Positions 1-8,942 of a stretch of DNA of 37,614 nucleotides are shown here, piece by piece (the stretch's first letter is position 1; each line of letters begins with the position of its first letter). Both the position numbers and the translations under genes were made by a program. Source of the stretch: an uncultured Alphaproteobacteria bacterium (GTDB taxonomy: Bacteria > Pseudomonadota > Alphaproteobacteria > Rhodobacterales > Rhodobacteraceae); contig CACFNV010000011.1 of assembly GCA_902567635.1 (NCBI GenBank), positions 1 through 37,614 on the forward strand, read 5' to 3'. A model generated the notes under the pieces. That model ran no database searches and was not told where the DNA came from. It saw only the letters and a program-made list of their open reading frames with translations.

Positions 1-591
1 AAGTTTAGGGCCAGAGCTTTTTGTCCCGTAGTGAAGAACATTAGGAGGTTGATGAAAATCACTACCTATTCCATGACCGCAAAAATCCTTTACAACAGAC
101 ATTTTATTTTTTTCCACAAACGTTTGAATGGCTGCACCTATATCCCCAAAAGTATTCCCTGGTAGAGCTTTTTCTATACCAATAAGAAGTGAATCATGTG
201 TTATTTCAATTAATCTTTTCGCTTTTAAGCTGATATCACCAACGACAAACATTCTGCTTGTATCACCATACCAGCCATCCAATATACAAGTAACATCTAC
301 ATTCAATATGTCACCATTTTTAAGTTTTTTATCTCCTGGTATTCCGTGGCAAACAACATGATTAAGAGAAATGCAACAGGACTTAGGGTAACCTCTATAT
401 CCAAGAGTAGCAGGAGTGGCATTTCTTGACAAAATAAAGTCATGACATTCTTTATCAAGTGAAAGAGTGGTAATTCCAGGCTCAATTAAATTATCAATCA
501 TATCTAGAGTTTCAGAAGCAATATCACAGGCTCTCTTTATTCCTTCTAAATCGCTATTATCGTAAATATGAATTCCGTCTTTGTTTTTCAA
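1..591 (-). CDS. map: Methionine aminopeptidase type I, 3' end cut by the window edge
   Basis: Removes the initiator methionine from new proteins in the cytoplasm, using a two-metal site. The visible 197 residues read in one frame to the window edge. They contain the pita-bread fold landmarks: a C-H-G-I-P segment with the substrate-binding histidine, N-V-D-V with the first metal aspartate, W-Y-G-D-T-S-R-M with the second, and C-G-H-G-I-G with the metal histidine. The C-terminal glutamate motifs are beyond the edge. I chose a TTG start at 591 because an in-frame TAG lies two codons upstream and no ATG occurs before residue 30, which would cut into the conserved N-terminal helix. The gene is divergent from the CinA-type gene across 113 nt. 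Family assignment is very secure; the start is likely but not certain. Confidence 0.93.
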   Translation of the reverse strand, partial: MKNKDGIHIYDNSDLEGIKRACDIASETLDMIDNLIEPGITTLSLDKECHDFILSRNATPATLGYRGYPKSCCISLNHVVCHGIPGDKKLKNGDILNVDVTCILDGWYGDTSRMFVVGDISLKAKRLIEITHDSLLIGIEKALPGNTFGDIGAAIQTFVEKNKMSVVKDFCGHGIGSDFHQPPNVLHYGTKSSGPKL

Positions 592-704
592 ATTCTAGCC
601 CTGATGAAAAAATTCTGTTGATTATACATTTATTAGTCAAATATATTTCAGTAAAGTAAAAACCTGGAAAAATAATTCAAAATTAAAAAAAAAGAGTAAA
701 ATTC

Positions 705-1424
705 GTGAAAATCGCTTCAATAATAATTATAGGCAACGAAATTCTATCTGGAAGAACGCAAGATATAAATTCTAATTATTTAGCAAAAAAACTCAGTTCG
801 ATAGGAGTTTTTCTTAAAGAAATTAGAGTAATTCCAGACGAAAAATCCAAGATCATCGAAGTGGTCAGAACTGAGACAAAAAAAGCTGATTTTGTTTTTA
901 CCAGTGGAGGTATAGGACCTACGCACGATGATATTACAGCTGACTCTATAGCTGAGGCTTTTAACCTAAAAATTGATTTAAGACAAGATGCTATAAACGA
1001 ACTAGCAAAAAACTATCCAAATGGGCTAAAGGATCTTAATTCTGCACGACTCAGGATGGCCCGTGTTCCGGAAGGATCAGAATTGATTAAGAACAGAGTT
1101 TCAGGTGCTCCTGGCTTCAGGGTAAACAATGTTTATGTTATGGCAGGCGTGCCTATTATTTTCAAATCAATGGTTGAGAGTATATTGGGGAATATAAAAC
1201 ATTCAGATCCGTTTGTATCAACTTCTATAAAGATTTTTAAGGCAGAGAGCTATATTTCAGAGAAATTAAGAAAAATCTCATTAAAATATGAGGACATCCA
1301 AATTGGCTCTTATCCCTTCAAAGAAAATGAAAAAATAGGTGTCGAGATTTTAGTTAGGCACACAGACAAAGAATATGTTCAAAAGGTTATAACAGAAATA
1401 GAAACAAATCTCAATGAGCCTTAG
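705..1424 (+). CDS. CinA-type molybdopterin-binding domain protein (competence/damage-inducible protein A family)
   Basis: This 239-residue protein is essentially one MoCF_biosynth domain, as in the N-terminal half of CinA. Visible landmarks are the opening I-I-G-N-E-I-L-S-G, followed by N-S-N-Y-L-A-K-K-L, and the signature F-T-S-G-G-I-G-P-T-H-D-D near residues 65-77. The C-terminal deamidase domain of full CinA is absent, which is usual for the short alphaproteobacterial form. In other organisms CinA proteins are linked to pyridine-nucleotide salvage and repair; the role of the short form is not settled. Translation starts at GTG with only a weak AGAG upstream. The 3' end runs 14 nt into the convergent polA gene. 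Confidence 0.88.
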   Translation: MKIASIIIIGNEILSGRTQDINSNYLAKKLSSIGVFLKEIRVIPDEKSKIIEVVRTETKKADFVFTSGGIGPTHDDITADSIAEAFNLKIDLRQDAINELAKNYPNGLKDLNSARLRMARVPEGSELIKNRVSGAPGFRVNNVYVMAGVPIIFKSMVESILGNIKHSDPFVSTSIKIFKAESYISEKLRKISLKYEDIQIGSYPFKENEKIGVEILVRHTDKEYVQKVITEIETNLNEP

Positions 1425-4200
1425 ACCAGTTGAGACCATGATCTCCTTCAACTTTAAGGGGTACATCTAAACTTAAATATGGTAAATTTGCTTTTTCCAT
1501 TATATCTGATGCACTTTTAAGCAGATTGTTCAAATGCTTCTCAGAAGTTTCAAAAATTAGCTCATCATGCACTTGAAGAAGAAGTCTCGACTCCATTTCA
1601 GATTTTTCCAAGAAATTATCTATTTTTATCATAGCCCTTTTTATTATGTCAGAAGCAGTTCCTTGTATAGGAGCATTTATTGCAGCTCTTTCTGAAAACG
1701 AACCTAGTGGGCCCTTAGCATTAATGTCTTTAATATGAATTTTCCTATTAAAGAGAGTTCTAACAAATCCAAATTCTTTAGCAAAGGCTACAGTTCTCTC
1801 CATATAGTTCTTGATTTCAGGAAACTTTTCAAAATAGTTATCTATAAATATTTTTGCTTCGCTGCGAGAAATTTTTAAATTGTTAGCTAGACCAAAAGCA
1901 GAAATGCCATATATAATCCCAAAATTAATAGCTTTTGCTTTCCTGCGAAGGGATGAATCAACTTTTTCTAGTGAAACGCCAAAAATCTGAGAAGCGGTGC
2001 TGGAGTGAATATCGATATTTTTTCTGAAAGCATCTTTAAGTTCTTTGACATCTGCCATATGAGCTAAAATTCTCAATTCTATCTGATTATAATCTAGGCT
2101 CAATAGAACTGATCCTTGCTTTGAAATGAAAGCCTCTCTAATTTTTCTTCCTTCCTCATCTCTAATTGGGATATTTTGAAGATTGGGGTCCGATGAAGAC
2201 AATCTTCCAGTTGAAGTTCCAGCTAGGTTATATGAAGTATGAATCCTACCCGTATTAGGGTTTACATGCGACCTCAAAGAGTCTGCATATGTTGATTTCA
2301 ATTTAGATAATTTTCGCCATTCTAGAACTAGAGTTGCTATTGCGTGCCCATTTACAGAAAGGTGTTCAAGAATATCAGCGCTTGTTTGAAAACCACCAGA
2401 TTTATTTCGTTTCCCATCAGGTAATCCAAGAGTTTTAAATAGTATATCACCGAGTTGCTTTGGTGATCCAATATTGAATTCTTGAAGGCTTTCTTTAAAA
2501 ATCTCTTTTTCTAATTCATTAATTTTCTTTTCAAAATATTTTGAAAGGCTTTCCAGTTGGGGCTGATCTACTTTAATTCCCTCCAACTCTGCTTTTAGTA
2601 ATACCGATATCATCGGTTTGTCTAAATTGTGATAGACAGAATAAACAGAATGTTCTACTAGCTTAATTTTTAAATTTTCCCATATCCTCAATGTTATATC
2701 TGCGTCCTCACCTGCGTACCTTGTAGCTACGTGAATAGGGATTTTATCAAAAGTAATGGCATTTTTTCCTGAGCCTATTAGATCTTTTATTTTTATGGGA
2801 TCATGTTTTAAAATAAAGGATGATAAAAAGTCTAAGCTATGCTTTTGAAGCCCTCCGTATATGCAGTTCGACATTAACATAGTATCGTCAAACGAAGAGA
2901 AAGATATCCCATATTTACTTAAGACCTTAATATCATATTTAATATTTTGTCCGATTTTTAGTATGTTCCCGTCACTGAATAAAGGAGAAAGATGCTGTAA
3001 TACTGTTTCTAAATCTAATTGGCTATAAATGGAAATGTAATCAGATTTTTCTTCAGTAAGTGTGTCCTCCATAGAATGATCTATAGGTATATAGCATGCC
3101 TCACCTGGTTCTACACACATAGAAATACCTACTAAAACCGCTTTCATCTCATCAAGTGAGGTTGTTTCAGTATCTACAGAAAAGTATTTCTGTTTTCTTA
3201 TTTTTTTACACCAACTTTGTAGTTGTTCTGAAGAAATTACTGTCTCGTAATCTTGAAATTTTATTATAGAACTTTCGGCGCCGTTACTTGTTTTTACCTC
3301 ATTATCGATATTTAATTGATATTTGTTTTCTATTCTTTTTGAAAGTGTTCTGAGTTCCATGAAGTTCGTGAAGTTAATAAGCTTTTCCGGGCTTATTGGT
3401 TTAAGCATCAATTGATTAACCTCAACATCAGTTGGAACTTTCTTATTTAACGCAACAAGAGCTTTTGACACTCGAATATTGTCTATGTTTGCCAAAATTA
3501 AATCTCTTATTCGTTGTCTATCGATTTGATTACTATTCTCGATCAAATTTTCTACGGTATTAAAAATTGAAATCAGTTGGGAGGCTGTCTTTACACCAAT
3601 TCCTTGTACGCCTGGTATATTATCAACAGTGTCACCAATTAGCGACTGAACCTCTATTACTTTATTTGGTGAAACTCCAAATTTCTCTTTTACCTTTTCG
3701 ATATTAATATATGTGTTTTTTATCGGGTCGTACATTAAAGTTTTTTCAGAAACTAATTGCATAAGATCTTTATCAGATGAAAAAATTGTTACTTTAGCGC
3801 CAATATCATTTGCCTCTTTAGATAGTGTTGCGATTATATCATCTGCTTCAAACCCTTTTTTTTCTATTGATACTATACCAAAGGCTTTAGTTGCTTCACG
3901 AATAATGTCAAATTGAGGCACTAAGTCTTGAGGGGGTGGGGGACGATTTGCTTTATACTCTGGGTATATCTCAGATCTAAAGGTTTTGTCCTTTTGGTCA
4001 AATATTACTGCTAAATGAGATGCCTTAAATTTTTCCATTTCATTTAGAATTTTAAATAGCATATTGCAATATCCAGCTACTGCTCCTATTGGAGTTCCAT
4101 CGGACTTTGTTAGTTGTGGTAATGCGTGATATGCTCGAAAAATAAAACTTGAGCCATCTATCAAAAGTAGGTGTTCAACCTCTTCAAGATTATTCCCCAT
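1411..4200 (-). CDS. polA: DNA polymerase I
   Basis: Repair and Okazaki-fragment-processing polymerase of 929 residues, full length for the family. All three parts are present. The 5' nuclease (about 1-300) has L-L-I-D-G-S-S near residue 12, E-A-D-D at 118-121 and a helix-hairpin-helix near 197-210. The 3'-5' exonuclease (about 320-510) keeps its acidic set: D343 and E345 in D-T-E-T-T-S-L-D, D423 in K-Y-D, and D501. So proofreading looks intact, unlike in many bacterial Pol I. The polymerase part has motif A (S-L-D-Y-N-Q-I-E-L-R, D703), motif B (R-R-K-A-K-A-I-N-F-G, with Phe at the nucleotide-selecting position) and motif C (Q-V-H-D-E, 876-880). The ATG lies inside the last codons of the upstream zinc-finger gene, which suggests translational coupling. 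The 3' end overlaps convergent cinA. Confidence 0.98.
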   Translation of the reverse strand: MGNNLEEVEHLLLIDGSSFIFRAYHALPQLTKSDGTPIGAVAGYCNMLFKILNEMEKFKASHLAVIFDQKDKTFRSEIYPEYKANRPPPPQDLVPQFDIIREATKAFGIVSIEKKGFEADDIIATLSKEANDIGAKVTIFSSDKDLMQLVSEKTLMYDPIKNTYINIEKVKEKFGVSPNKVIEVQSLIGDTVDNIPGVQGIGVKTASQLISIFNTVENLIENSNQIDRQRIRDLILANIDNIRVSKALVALNKKVPTDVEVNQLMLKPISPEKLINFTNFMELRTLSKRIENKYQLNIDNEVKTSNGAESSIIKFQDYETVISSEQLQSWCKKIRKQKYFSVDTETTSLDEMKAVLVGISMCVEPGEACYIPIDHSMEDTLTEEKSDYISIYSQLDLETVLQHLSPLFSDGNILKIGQNIKYDIKVLSKYGISFSSFDDTMLMSNCIYGGLQKHSLDFLSSFILKHDPIKIKDLIGSGKNAITFDKIPIHVATRYAGEDADITLRIWENLKIKLVEHSVYSVYHNLDKPMISVLLKAELEGIKVDQPQLESLSKYFEKKINELEKEIFKESLQEFNIGSPKQLGDILFKTLGLPDGKRNKSGGFQTSADILEHLSVNGHAIATLVLEWRKLSKLKSTYADSLRSHVNPNTGRIHTSYNLAGTSTGRLSSSDPNLQNIPIRDEEGRKIREAFISKQGSVLLSLDYNQIELRILAHMADVKELKDAFRKNIDIHSSTASQIFGVSLEKVDSSLRRKAKAINFGIIYGISAFGLANNLKISRSEAKIFIDNYFEKFPEIKNYMERTVAFAKEFGFVRTLFNRKIHIKDINAKGPLGSFSERAAINAPIQGTASDIIKRAMIKIDNFLEKSEMESRLLLQVHDELIFETSEKHLNNLLKSASDIMEKANLPYLSLDVPLKVEGDHGLNWSKAH

Positions 4201-4378
4201 ACTTATAGTCTTTATTTTTGTGCTCTTTGGTTAAAAATCTAATTTCACAGTATGGACAATCAATGAAGGTTTCAGATTCCTTTATCTTTAGCCACACCTT
4301 TGGGTGACCGCCACCATTTTCATCAAGCCCATTGCATGAAACAACGTTTTTTTCTGTTATTATAATTTCCTTCGACAT
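4190..4378 (-). CDS. Small zinc-finger protein, zf-CHCC family (NDUFS6-like)
   Basis: A 62-residue protein with the zf-CHCC pattern: C15, then G-G-G-H-P with H25, then C-P-Y-C with C41 and C44. These four residues are the expected zinc ligands. The family includes the mitochondrial complex I subunit NDUFS6, and similar short proteins are widespread in Alphaproteobacteria. No DNA-related role is known to me. The stop codon overlaps the polA start by 11 bp, so the two are probably one transcript and polA translation may depend on ribosomes finishing this gene. The start is an ATG at 4378; another ATG 4 nt upstream is out of frame. Confidence 0.85.
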   Translation of the reverse strand: MSKEIIITEKNVVSCNGLDENGGGHPKVWLKIKESETFIDCPYCEIRFLTKEHKNKDYKYGE

Positions 4379-4397
4379 ACATAATTAGATATCATAA

Positions 4398-4427
4398 TTT
4401 AGCTTAAATTCTATCATAAAAGCTAAA
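4398..4427. repeat. Inverted repeat in the divergent zinc-finger/ABC promoter region
   Basis: TTTAGCTT at 4398-4405 is matched by its exact reverse complement AAGCTAAA at 4420-4427, with 14 nt between. It sits midway between two divergent genes, so an operator is possible. The arms are short and AT-rich, so chance is also possible. Confidence 0.35.
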
Positions 4428-4449
4428 ATGACCGTTTTGAGGAGATAAA

Positions 4450-5388
4450 ATGCCAGAGTATTCACTTCAGTTAGAAAACTTATCAAAGACATATGGTCAT
4501 AAAGATGAGGAGAATTTTGTATGCGCTCTCAAAGATTTAAGTTTAAACGTTAATGAAGGTACCTTTTTTGGCTTATTAGGACCCAATGGTGCTGGAAAGT
4601 CTACTCTAATAAATATATTAGCTGGGCTTGTGATTAAATCAAAAGGAGTAGTTAAAGTACAAGGTTTCAACCAAGACAGGCAAATCAGAAGCTTTAAGCG
4701 AAGTATAGGGGTAGTCCCACAGGAAACAAATTTTGATCCCTTTCTCACTCCATATGAAAGTCTTGATATTCAGGCTGGACTTTATGGTGTTAAGAAAAAA
4801 GACCGCAGAATAAATCATATTTTAAAGAAACTTGGTCTCGAAACAAAAGCTAATGCATATATGAGATCACTATCAGGCGGAATGAGAAGGCGTCTCTTAA
4901 TAGGAAAAGCGTTAGTTCATAATCCAAAAGTAATTATTTTGGATGAACCTACCGCAGGAGTAGATATTGAGTTGAGAGAAATGTTATGGAGCTATATGAA
5001 GGAGCTAAACGCCAACGGTACGACTATTATTCTGACTACTCATTACTTAGAAGAGGCAGAGAGTCTTTGTGATCAAATCGCTATTCTTGATGATGGGGAG
5101 CTGATTGCTTATAGCAATACGCGTGAGTTAATTGATAGAATTAATCTAAAAATTGTACACATAAAGTATAATGGAATTTTAAAGAAAAATTTTACCCTTC
5201 CAAAAAATATTTCAATAAAAGAACATGAAAACAAAAGAATTTCGATTTCTTACAATAAAAATGATTTGAAAACAGATGAGCTGATAAACTTTTTTCGATC
5301 AAAGAAATTAGAGATATTAGATCTTTCAACAGAAGAGCCAGACTTAGCTGATGTGTTCAAGCTTCTAGTAAAAAAAAGCAATTCTTAG
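4450..5388 (+). CDS. ABC-2 type transporter ATP-binding protein (NatA/YadG-like)
   Basis: A 312-residue ATPase of the drug/polysaccharide-exporter type. Visible motifs: Walker A G-P-N-G-A-G-K-S-T (44-52), a Q-loop near residue 91, the signature L-S-G-G-M (141-145), Walker B ending in D165-E166, and the switch histidine H198. About 100 residues follow the nucleotide-binding domain, which is usual for the family. A strong GAGGAG lies 5 nt upstream of the ATG. No ABC-2 permease is adjacent: the next gene is convergent and overlaps the stop codon by 4 bp, and upstream lies the divergent zinc-finger gene. The partner must be elsewhere or absent, so the substrate cannot be inferred. Confidence 0.9.
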   Translation: MPEYSLQLENLSKTYGHKDEENFVCALKDLSLNVNEGTFFGLLGPNGAGKSTLINILAGLVIKSKGVVKVQGFNQDRQIRSFKRSIGVVPQETNFDPFLTPYESLDIQAGLYGVKKKDRRINHILKKLGLETKANAYMRSLSGGMRRRLLIGKALVHNPKVIILDEPTAGVDIELREMLWSYMKELNANGTTIILTTHYLEEAESLCDQIAILDDGELIAYSNTRELIDRINLKIVHIKYNGILKKNFTLPKNISIKEHENKRISISYNKNDLKTDELINFFRSKKLEILDLSTEEPDLADVFKLLVKKSNS

Positions 5389-6371
5389 CTTTCGAAAAAA
5401 CCATCTAAATTAGTCTCAATACGAGGCCCATAAACCTTTAAAACCTCTCCTGCTATTTTATTTCCATAGATACTACATTCGTGAAGATCTTTATTTTTTA
5501 TAATACCATATAGAAAACCTGCAGCAAAACTATCTCCTGCACCAGTAGAATCTATTACATAGGCTCTTTCTGTTGGTACATTTTTTTCCTGGGATTGGCT
5601 TATAACATAAACACCCTTTTCATCTGCTGTACACGCTGTTATAGGAACATCGTTCTTACATTTTGAAAAAGCTTTCCTTATTTCATTGACCTGATAAAGA
5701 GATTTAAGTTCATCTTTGTTACAAAATAATATGTCTGTAAAATCCTTAATTAAGTTAAGAAATTCGGACCTATGTCTGTCTACGCAAAAGCTATCTGATA
5801 ACGAAAGAGCAATCTTTGTATTAGATTTTTTTGCAATATCTATCGCCTTGTAAAAGGCTTCCTTGCTCTCCTTGCCGTCAAATCTGTAACCTTCAAGGTA
5901 GAGCCATTCACTCTGTTCGATAGTTTCAGTATCTATATCTTCTCTATCTAATAGTTCTGTGGCTCCTAGATGCGTATTCATGGTTCTCTCTTTGTCAGAG
6001 GTAACCATCACTATGCACTTGCCAGTTGTTAATGAAGTTTCAGAAGATAAAGTCTTGGTTTTATAATTTACGTTTTGAGATTTTAAATCTTGGTGAAATA
6101 AATTACCTTCTTTATCGTTAGCAACTTTTCCGATATAACTGGTTCTCAATCCTAATTTTGATAAAGTATAAACAGTGTTTGCCGCTGAGCCCCCAGCTGT
6201 TTTTTTTATTGGATCAATTAGGTTCAGTAAATACATTGACCGTTCCTGTGAGATTAACTGCATATTTCCTTTTATAATATCTTCCTTTTTTAAAAAATCG
6301 TCTGAGACCTCACAAACCACATCCAGCATGGCATTTCCTATAGCAGAAACATGATATTTTTTTTCAAACAT
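5385..6371 (-). CDS. PfkB-family carbohydrate/nucleoside kinase, adenosine kinase-like
   Basis: A 328-residue ribokinase-fold kinase. The first PfkB signature is visible as G-G-S-A-A-N-T-V near residues 60-67. The second is D-S-T-G-A-G-D-S-F-A-A-G-F, with catalytic base D280. Close alphaproteobacterial relatives are usually annotated as adenosine kinase (adenosine to AMP), but PfkB enzymes cannot be assigned a substrate safely from sequence. The gene lies downstream of the F0 operon on the same strand, 82 nt after atpF, and could be read through from it. Its stop codon overlaps the convergent ABC ATPase stop by 4 bp (TTAG). Confidence 0.85.
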   Translation of the reverse strand: MFEKKYHVSAIGNAMLDVVCEVSDDFLKKEDIIKGNMQLISQERSMYLLNLIDPIKKTAGGSAANTVYTLSKLGLRTSYIGKVANDKEGNLFHQDLKSQNVNYKTKTLSSETSLTTGKCIVMVTSDKERTMNTHLGATELLDREDIDTETIEQSEWLYLEGYRFDGKESKEAFYKAIDIAKKSNTKIALSLSDSFCVDRHRSEFLNLIKDFTDILFCNKDELKSLYQVNEIRKAFSKCKNDVPITACTADEKGVYVISQSQEKNVPTERAYVIDSTGAGDSFAAGFLYGIIKNKDLHECSIYGNKIAGEVLKVYGPRIETNLDGFFES

Positions 6372-6453
6372 ATACTATTCGCAGGAAAAGCAGATTGTAC
6401 TCTTTTCGCCAAGGCATAAAAAATAAATATAATTGCATTAATTGAAATTAAAG

Positions 6454-7050
6454 TTACTTAATTGTTGTTAAACTTGACTTAACCATTTTCATAGATTGAT
6501 CAAAATGAAGCCTATAATTTTCTTCTGTTAATTCTTTATCCAATAAAGCTCTAGCTTTCTCGAAACTCATATCAATAGCCGTTTCCTTTATTTCAGTTAA
6601 AATTTTTCTTTCAGAGGATTGGACTTGTTCCTCAGCAGATAAAATTCTAGCCTTAATTAAATCTTCAATATATTTTCTTGACTTATCTTCTTCTGCCTTA
6701 GCCTTAGTCTTTGCATTTTCAATCATTTGTTTGATTGAAAGACTATTTTTTTTGTGCTCTTCTTCTAAGGAAGATAACAGAGTTTTGGCGTCTTCTAATA
6801 TTTTACTAGCGTCGTTAATTTCTGACCCAATATCTTCCGCCCTTTTATCTAAAAATTTAGCAATTATTCCAGGCACGCCAAAATAAATTAACACTCCCAC
6901 AAATACAAAAAATGAAATCAAAACAACAAAATCTGTATTGTTTAGGCTAAACATGCCCGCAGAACTAGCTCCAAAGGAATAACCAGGAAAACAAAAAATA
7001 AAAAGTACCCAGAAGTAATTAAAAATTGATTTTATTATGTTAATTTTCAT
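6454..7050 (-). CDS. atpF: ATP synthase F0 subunit b, with N-terminal signal-like segment
   Basis: Peripheral-stalk subunit of the proton-translocating ATP synthase. The first 28 or so residues look like a Sec signal peptide (K-I-N-I-I-K, a hydrophobic run, then Y-S-F-G-A-S-S-A). A membrane helix follows near residues 40-63, then a long charged coiled coil to the end (198 residues). A signal-like leader before an F-S-L-x-N-T-D-F-V-V motif is, from memory, also seen in Rhodobacter AtpF, so it is probably genuine and not a wrong start. An internal ATG just before F-S-L is the alternative. It is the last gene of the operon, 19 nt after b'. Confidence 0.92.
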   Translation of the reverse strand: MKINIIKSIFNYFWVLFIFCFPGYSFGASSAGMFSLNNTDFVVLISFFVFVGVLIYFGVPGIIAKFLDKRAEDIGSEINDASKILEDAKTLLSSLEEEHKKNSLSIKQMIENAKTKAKAEEDKSRKYIEDLIKARILSAEEQVQSSERKILTEIKETAIDMSFEKARALLDKELTEENYRLHFDQSMKMVKSSLTTIK

Positions 7051-7069
7051 TTTTACTTATCCAAACATA

Positions 7070-7540
7070 TTATTTAGTAGCAGTTACCTTGTTAATTATC
7101 TCTGAAACTAGTTCATCGGAAAGTTTTTTTATTGATTCATCAGATCCATCTCTTAGAACTTTTAATCTTTTTTCTGCCTCTTGTATTAGTTCTGCGGTAG
7201 CTTTTTTACTATCTTCTAAGGCCAAATTTATCTGGCTTTTCATAACATCATTTGACGTTTGCAAAATGTTATTACACTCTGCCTTGGCCTCGCTAAGTTC
7301 CTTTTCTATTTGTAGCTCTATTTCCTTTACTCTTTGCTTTATTTCTTCTGCTTTAGAGATACTTCCGTCTATTACTTTTCTCCTATTAGCGAAGATATCC
7401 TCCATTCTAGGGATAATGAATATCTTCACTATGATAAAAAGTACAACACAGAACACCACCATCCAAAATATTTGGTTGGGAAAGGTAGCGAAATCCAGCT
7501 GTGGCATCCCTTCCGCATGAGAACTATTATTTGAAGCCAT
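7070..7540 (-). CDS. atpF2: ATP synthase F0 subunit b' (second peripheral stalk subunit)
   Basis: A 156-residue b-type subunit: a short N-terminus with L-D-F-A-T-F-P-N-Q-I-F-W, one membrane helix (about 25-45), then a charged coiled coil with many Glu, Lys and Ala. b and b' form a heterodimeric stalk in Alphaproteobacteria and other groups with two b genes. It lies between atpE (12 nt away) and atpF (19 nt) in the usual order for the class. It differs from the downstream atpF product in having no signal-like leader. Confidence 0.93.
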   Translation of the reverse strand: MASNNSSHAEGMPQLDFATFPNQIFWMVVFCVVLFIIVKIFIIPRMEDIFANRRKVIDGSISKAEEIKQRVKEIELQIEKELSEAKAECNNILQTSNDVMKSQINLALEDSKKATAELIQEAEKRLKVLRDGSDESIKKLSDELVSEIINKVTATK

Positions 7541-7552
7541 AAAAGAACTCTT

Positions 7553-7789
7553 TTATGCGTACATTAGAAGTAGAGCAACTAAGAAGCTAAAAATACCTAA
7601 TGCTTCAGCAAAAGCTATACCGATAAACATTGTAGCAGTTTGTCCTGGAGCTGCGCTTGGATTTCTTAGTGCGCCGGAAAGAAAATTTCCAACCACATGT
7701 CCAACTCCTACAGCTGCGCCTCCCATACCAGTACAGGCTAGTCCAGCTCCTATGAATTTTCCCATTTCTACTAAATCTCCTTCAACCAT
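7553..7789 (-). CDS. atpE: ATP synthase F0 subunit c
   Basis: The c-ring subunit that carries protons through the membrane. The 78 residues form two membrane helices: a glycine-rich first helix (about 11-36) and a second (about 54-76), joined by the polar loop R42-N43-P44. The ion-carrying carboxylate is E62 in A-F-A-E-A-L-G. The Gln and Ser/Thr residues that mark sodium-binding rings are not visible around helix 1 and E62, so proton use is expected. An AAGGAG ribosome-binding site precedes the ATG. Transcribed with atpB upstream and b' downstream. Confidence 0.97.
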   Translation of the reverse strand: MVEGDLVEMGKFIGAGLACTGMGGAAVGVGHVVGNFLSGALRNPSAAPGQTATMFIGIAFAEALGIFSFLVALLLMYA

Positions 7790-7817
7790 TATATTACTCC
7801 TTTTTAATTTAATTTAT

Positions 7818-8564
7818 TCAATGACCCGGATGCAGTGCATCATTTAGGTAGACACATGTTAGAATGGTAAAGACATATGCCTGAATTACAACAACAAGCA
7901 TTTCGAGACCATAAACTGCGGTTATTGCGAAAATTGGAGCAATTGCTCCAATTCCCATTGCGCCAGCAAATCCAGCGAAGACTTTAATTACAGCGTGACC
8001 CGCCATCATGTTTCCAGCTAATCTTATTGAGTGACTAATGGGTCTTACAAAATAAGATATTAATTCAATAATTAACAAAACAGGTCTCAAGGCTAGAGGA
8101 GCACTTCCTATCCAAAACAACTTTAGGAAGCCCAAGCCATTTTTTACAAATCCAATTATTGTAACCGCCAGAAAAACTGTAAGCGCCAAAAATCCCGTTA
8201 TAGCGATGTGGCTTGTGTAAGTAAAACTGTATGGTAGAAGACCTAGAACATTGCCGAAAAGTATGAAAATAAATAAAGTGAAAATATATGGGAAATATCT
8301 TAAACCCTCTTGGCCTGCTATCTCCACAATCATATCCCTTATAAAAAAATAAACTAATTCAGCTACAGATTGAAATCTTCCTGGGATAAGCTGATGTTTT
8401 CTTGGACCTACAATAAACACGAGTGATATTGCGACTAAACTAATAAGCATCCAAAGTGTCTGATTTGTGAATGAGTACCATTGCAATTTGTCTCCCATAA
8501 GCAAAGGTTCTATTACAAACTGGTCCATGGGATGAATATTAAAGCTGGTTTTTTCTTCACTCAT
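7818..8564 (-). CDS. atpB: ATP synthase F0 subunit a
   Basis: Integral membrane proton-channel subunit, 248 residues with several hydrophobic helices. The essential arginine is R181 in [10 protein letters not shown], and the C-terminal helix region Q-A-Y-V-F-T-I-L-T is typical. The N-terminus (H-P-M-D-Q-F) matches alphaproteobacterial AtpB. The start ATG overlaps the atpI stop as ATGA, giving tight coupling. atpE follows after 28 nt. Confidence 0.98.
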   Translation of the reverse strand: MSEEKTSFNIHPMDQFVIEPLLMGDKLQWYSFTNQTLWMLISLVAISLVFIVGPRKHQLIPGRFQSVAELVYFFIRDMIVEIAGQEGLRYFPYIFTLFIFILFGNVLGLLPYSFTYTSHIAITGFLALTVFLAVTIIGFVKNGLGFLKLFWIGSAPLALRPVLLIIELISYFVRPISHSIRLAGNMMAGHAVIKVFAGFAGAMGIGAIAPIFAITAVYGLEMLVVVIQAYVFTILTCVYLNDALHPGH

Positions 8565-8869
8565 AAATTATTGCCCTCTATATTTTCTTGATTCATTGTT
8601 TTGGCAGTATTTAGCATTGTCTTAACCCCTGCTATAAAACCAAGTAAAGTAAATATAATCAAACACAAAGGTTTTGTATTCAACAAAATATCCAATCCCA
8701 ATCCAATTCCAAAACCGATTAGCATGCCTACAACTAACTCTATTACCATTCTCCAACCATCGTTTTGCACCTTAAAAGATTGACCACTATTCTCTTTTTT
8801 ACTCGACTTTAATTTGTCTATCTTTTTTTCAAGACTTTTGATATCCGTTTTGAAAGGTGTTCGTTCCAT
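8561..8869 (-). CDS. atpI: ATP synthase assembly/accessory protein AtpI
   Basis: A 102-residue small membrane protein, first gene of the F0 operon. Residues 1-35 are charged and Lys-rich. Two membrane helices follow (about 43-62 and 70-88) with a glycine-rich first helix [11 protein letters not shown]. AtpI aids c-ring assembly in other bacteria. The position directly before atpB, with a 4-bp overlap, supports the name. Confidence 0.88.
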   Translation of the reverse strand: MERTPFKTDIKSLEKKIDKLKSSKKENSGQSFKVQNDGWRMVIELVVGMLIGFGIGLGLDILLNTKPLCLIIFTLLGFIAGVKTMLNTAKTMNQENIEGNNL

Positions 8870-8905
8870 AAGTATTAATCAATTCTTTAAATATTGAATA
8901 GGTGA

Positions 8906-8934
8906 AAGGTATAAATACATACTTATCTAGTCAA
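8906..8934 (-). promoter_or_regulatory. Candidate sigma-70 promoter for the F0 operon
   Basis: On the minus strand, TTGACT (8929-8934) is followed after 17 nt by TACCTT (8906-8911), about 37 nt before the atpI start codon. The -35 is a good match and the -10 a weak one. The site lies in the only gap before the operon. Confidence 0.4.
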
Positions 8935-8942
8935 CCTTAATT

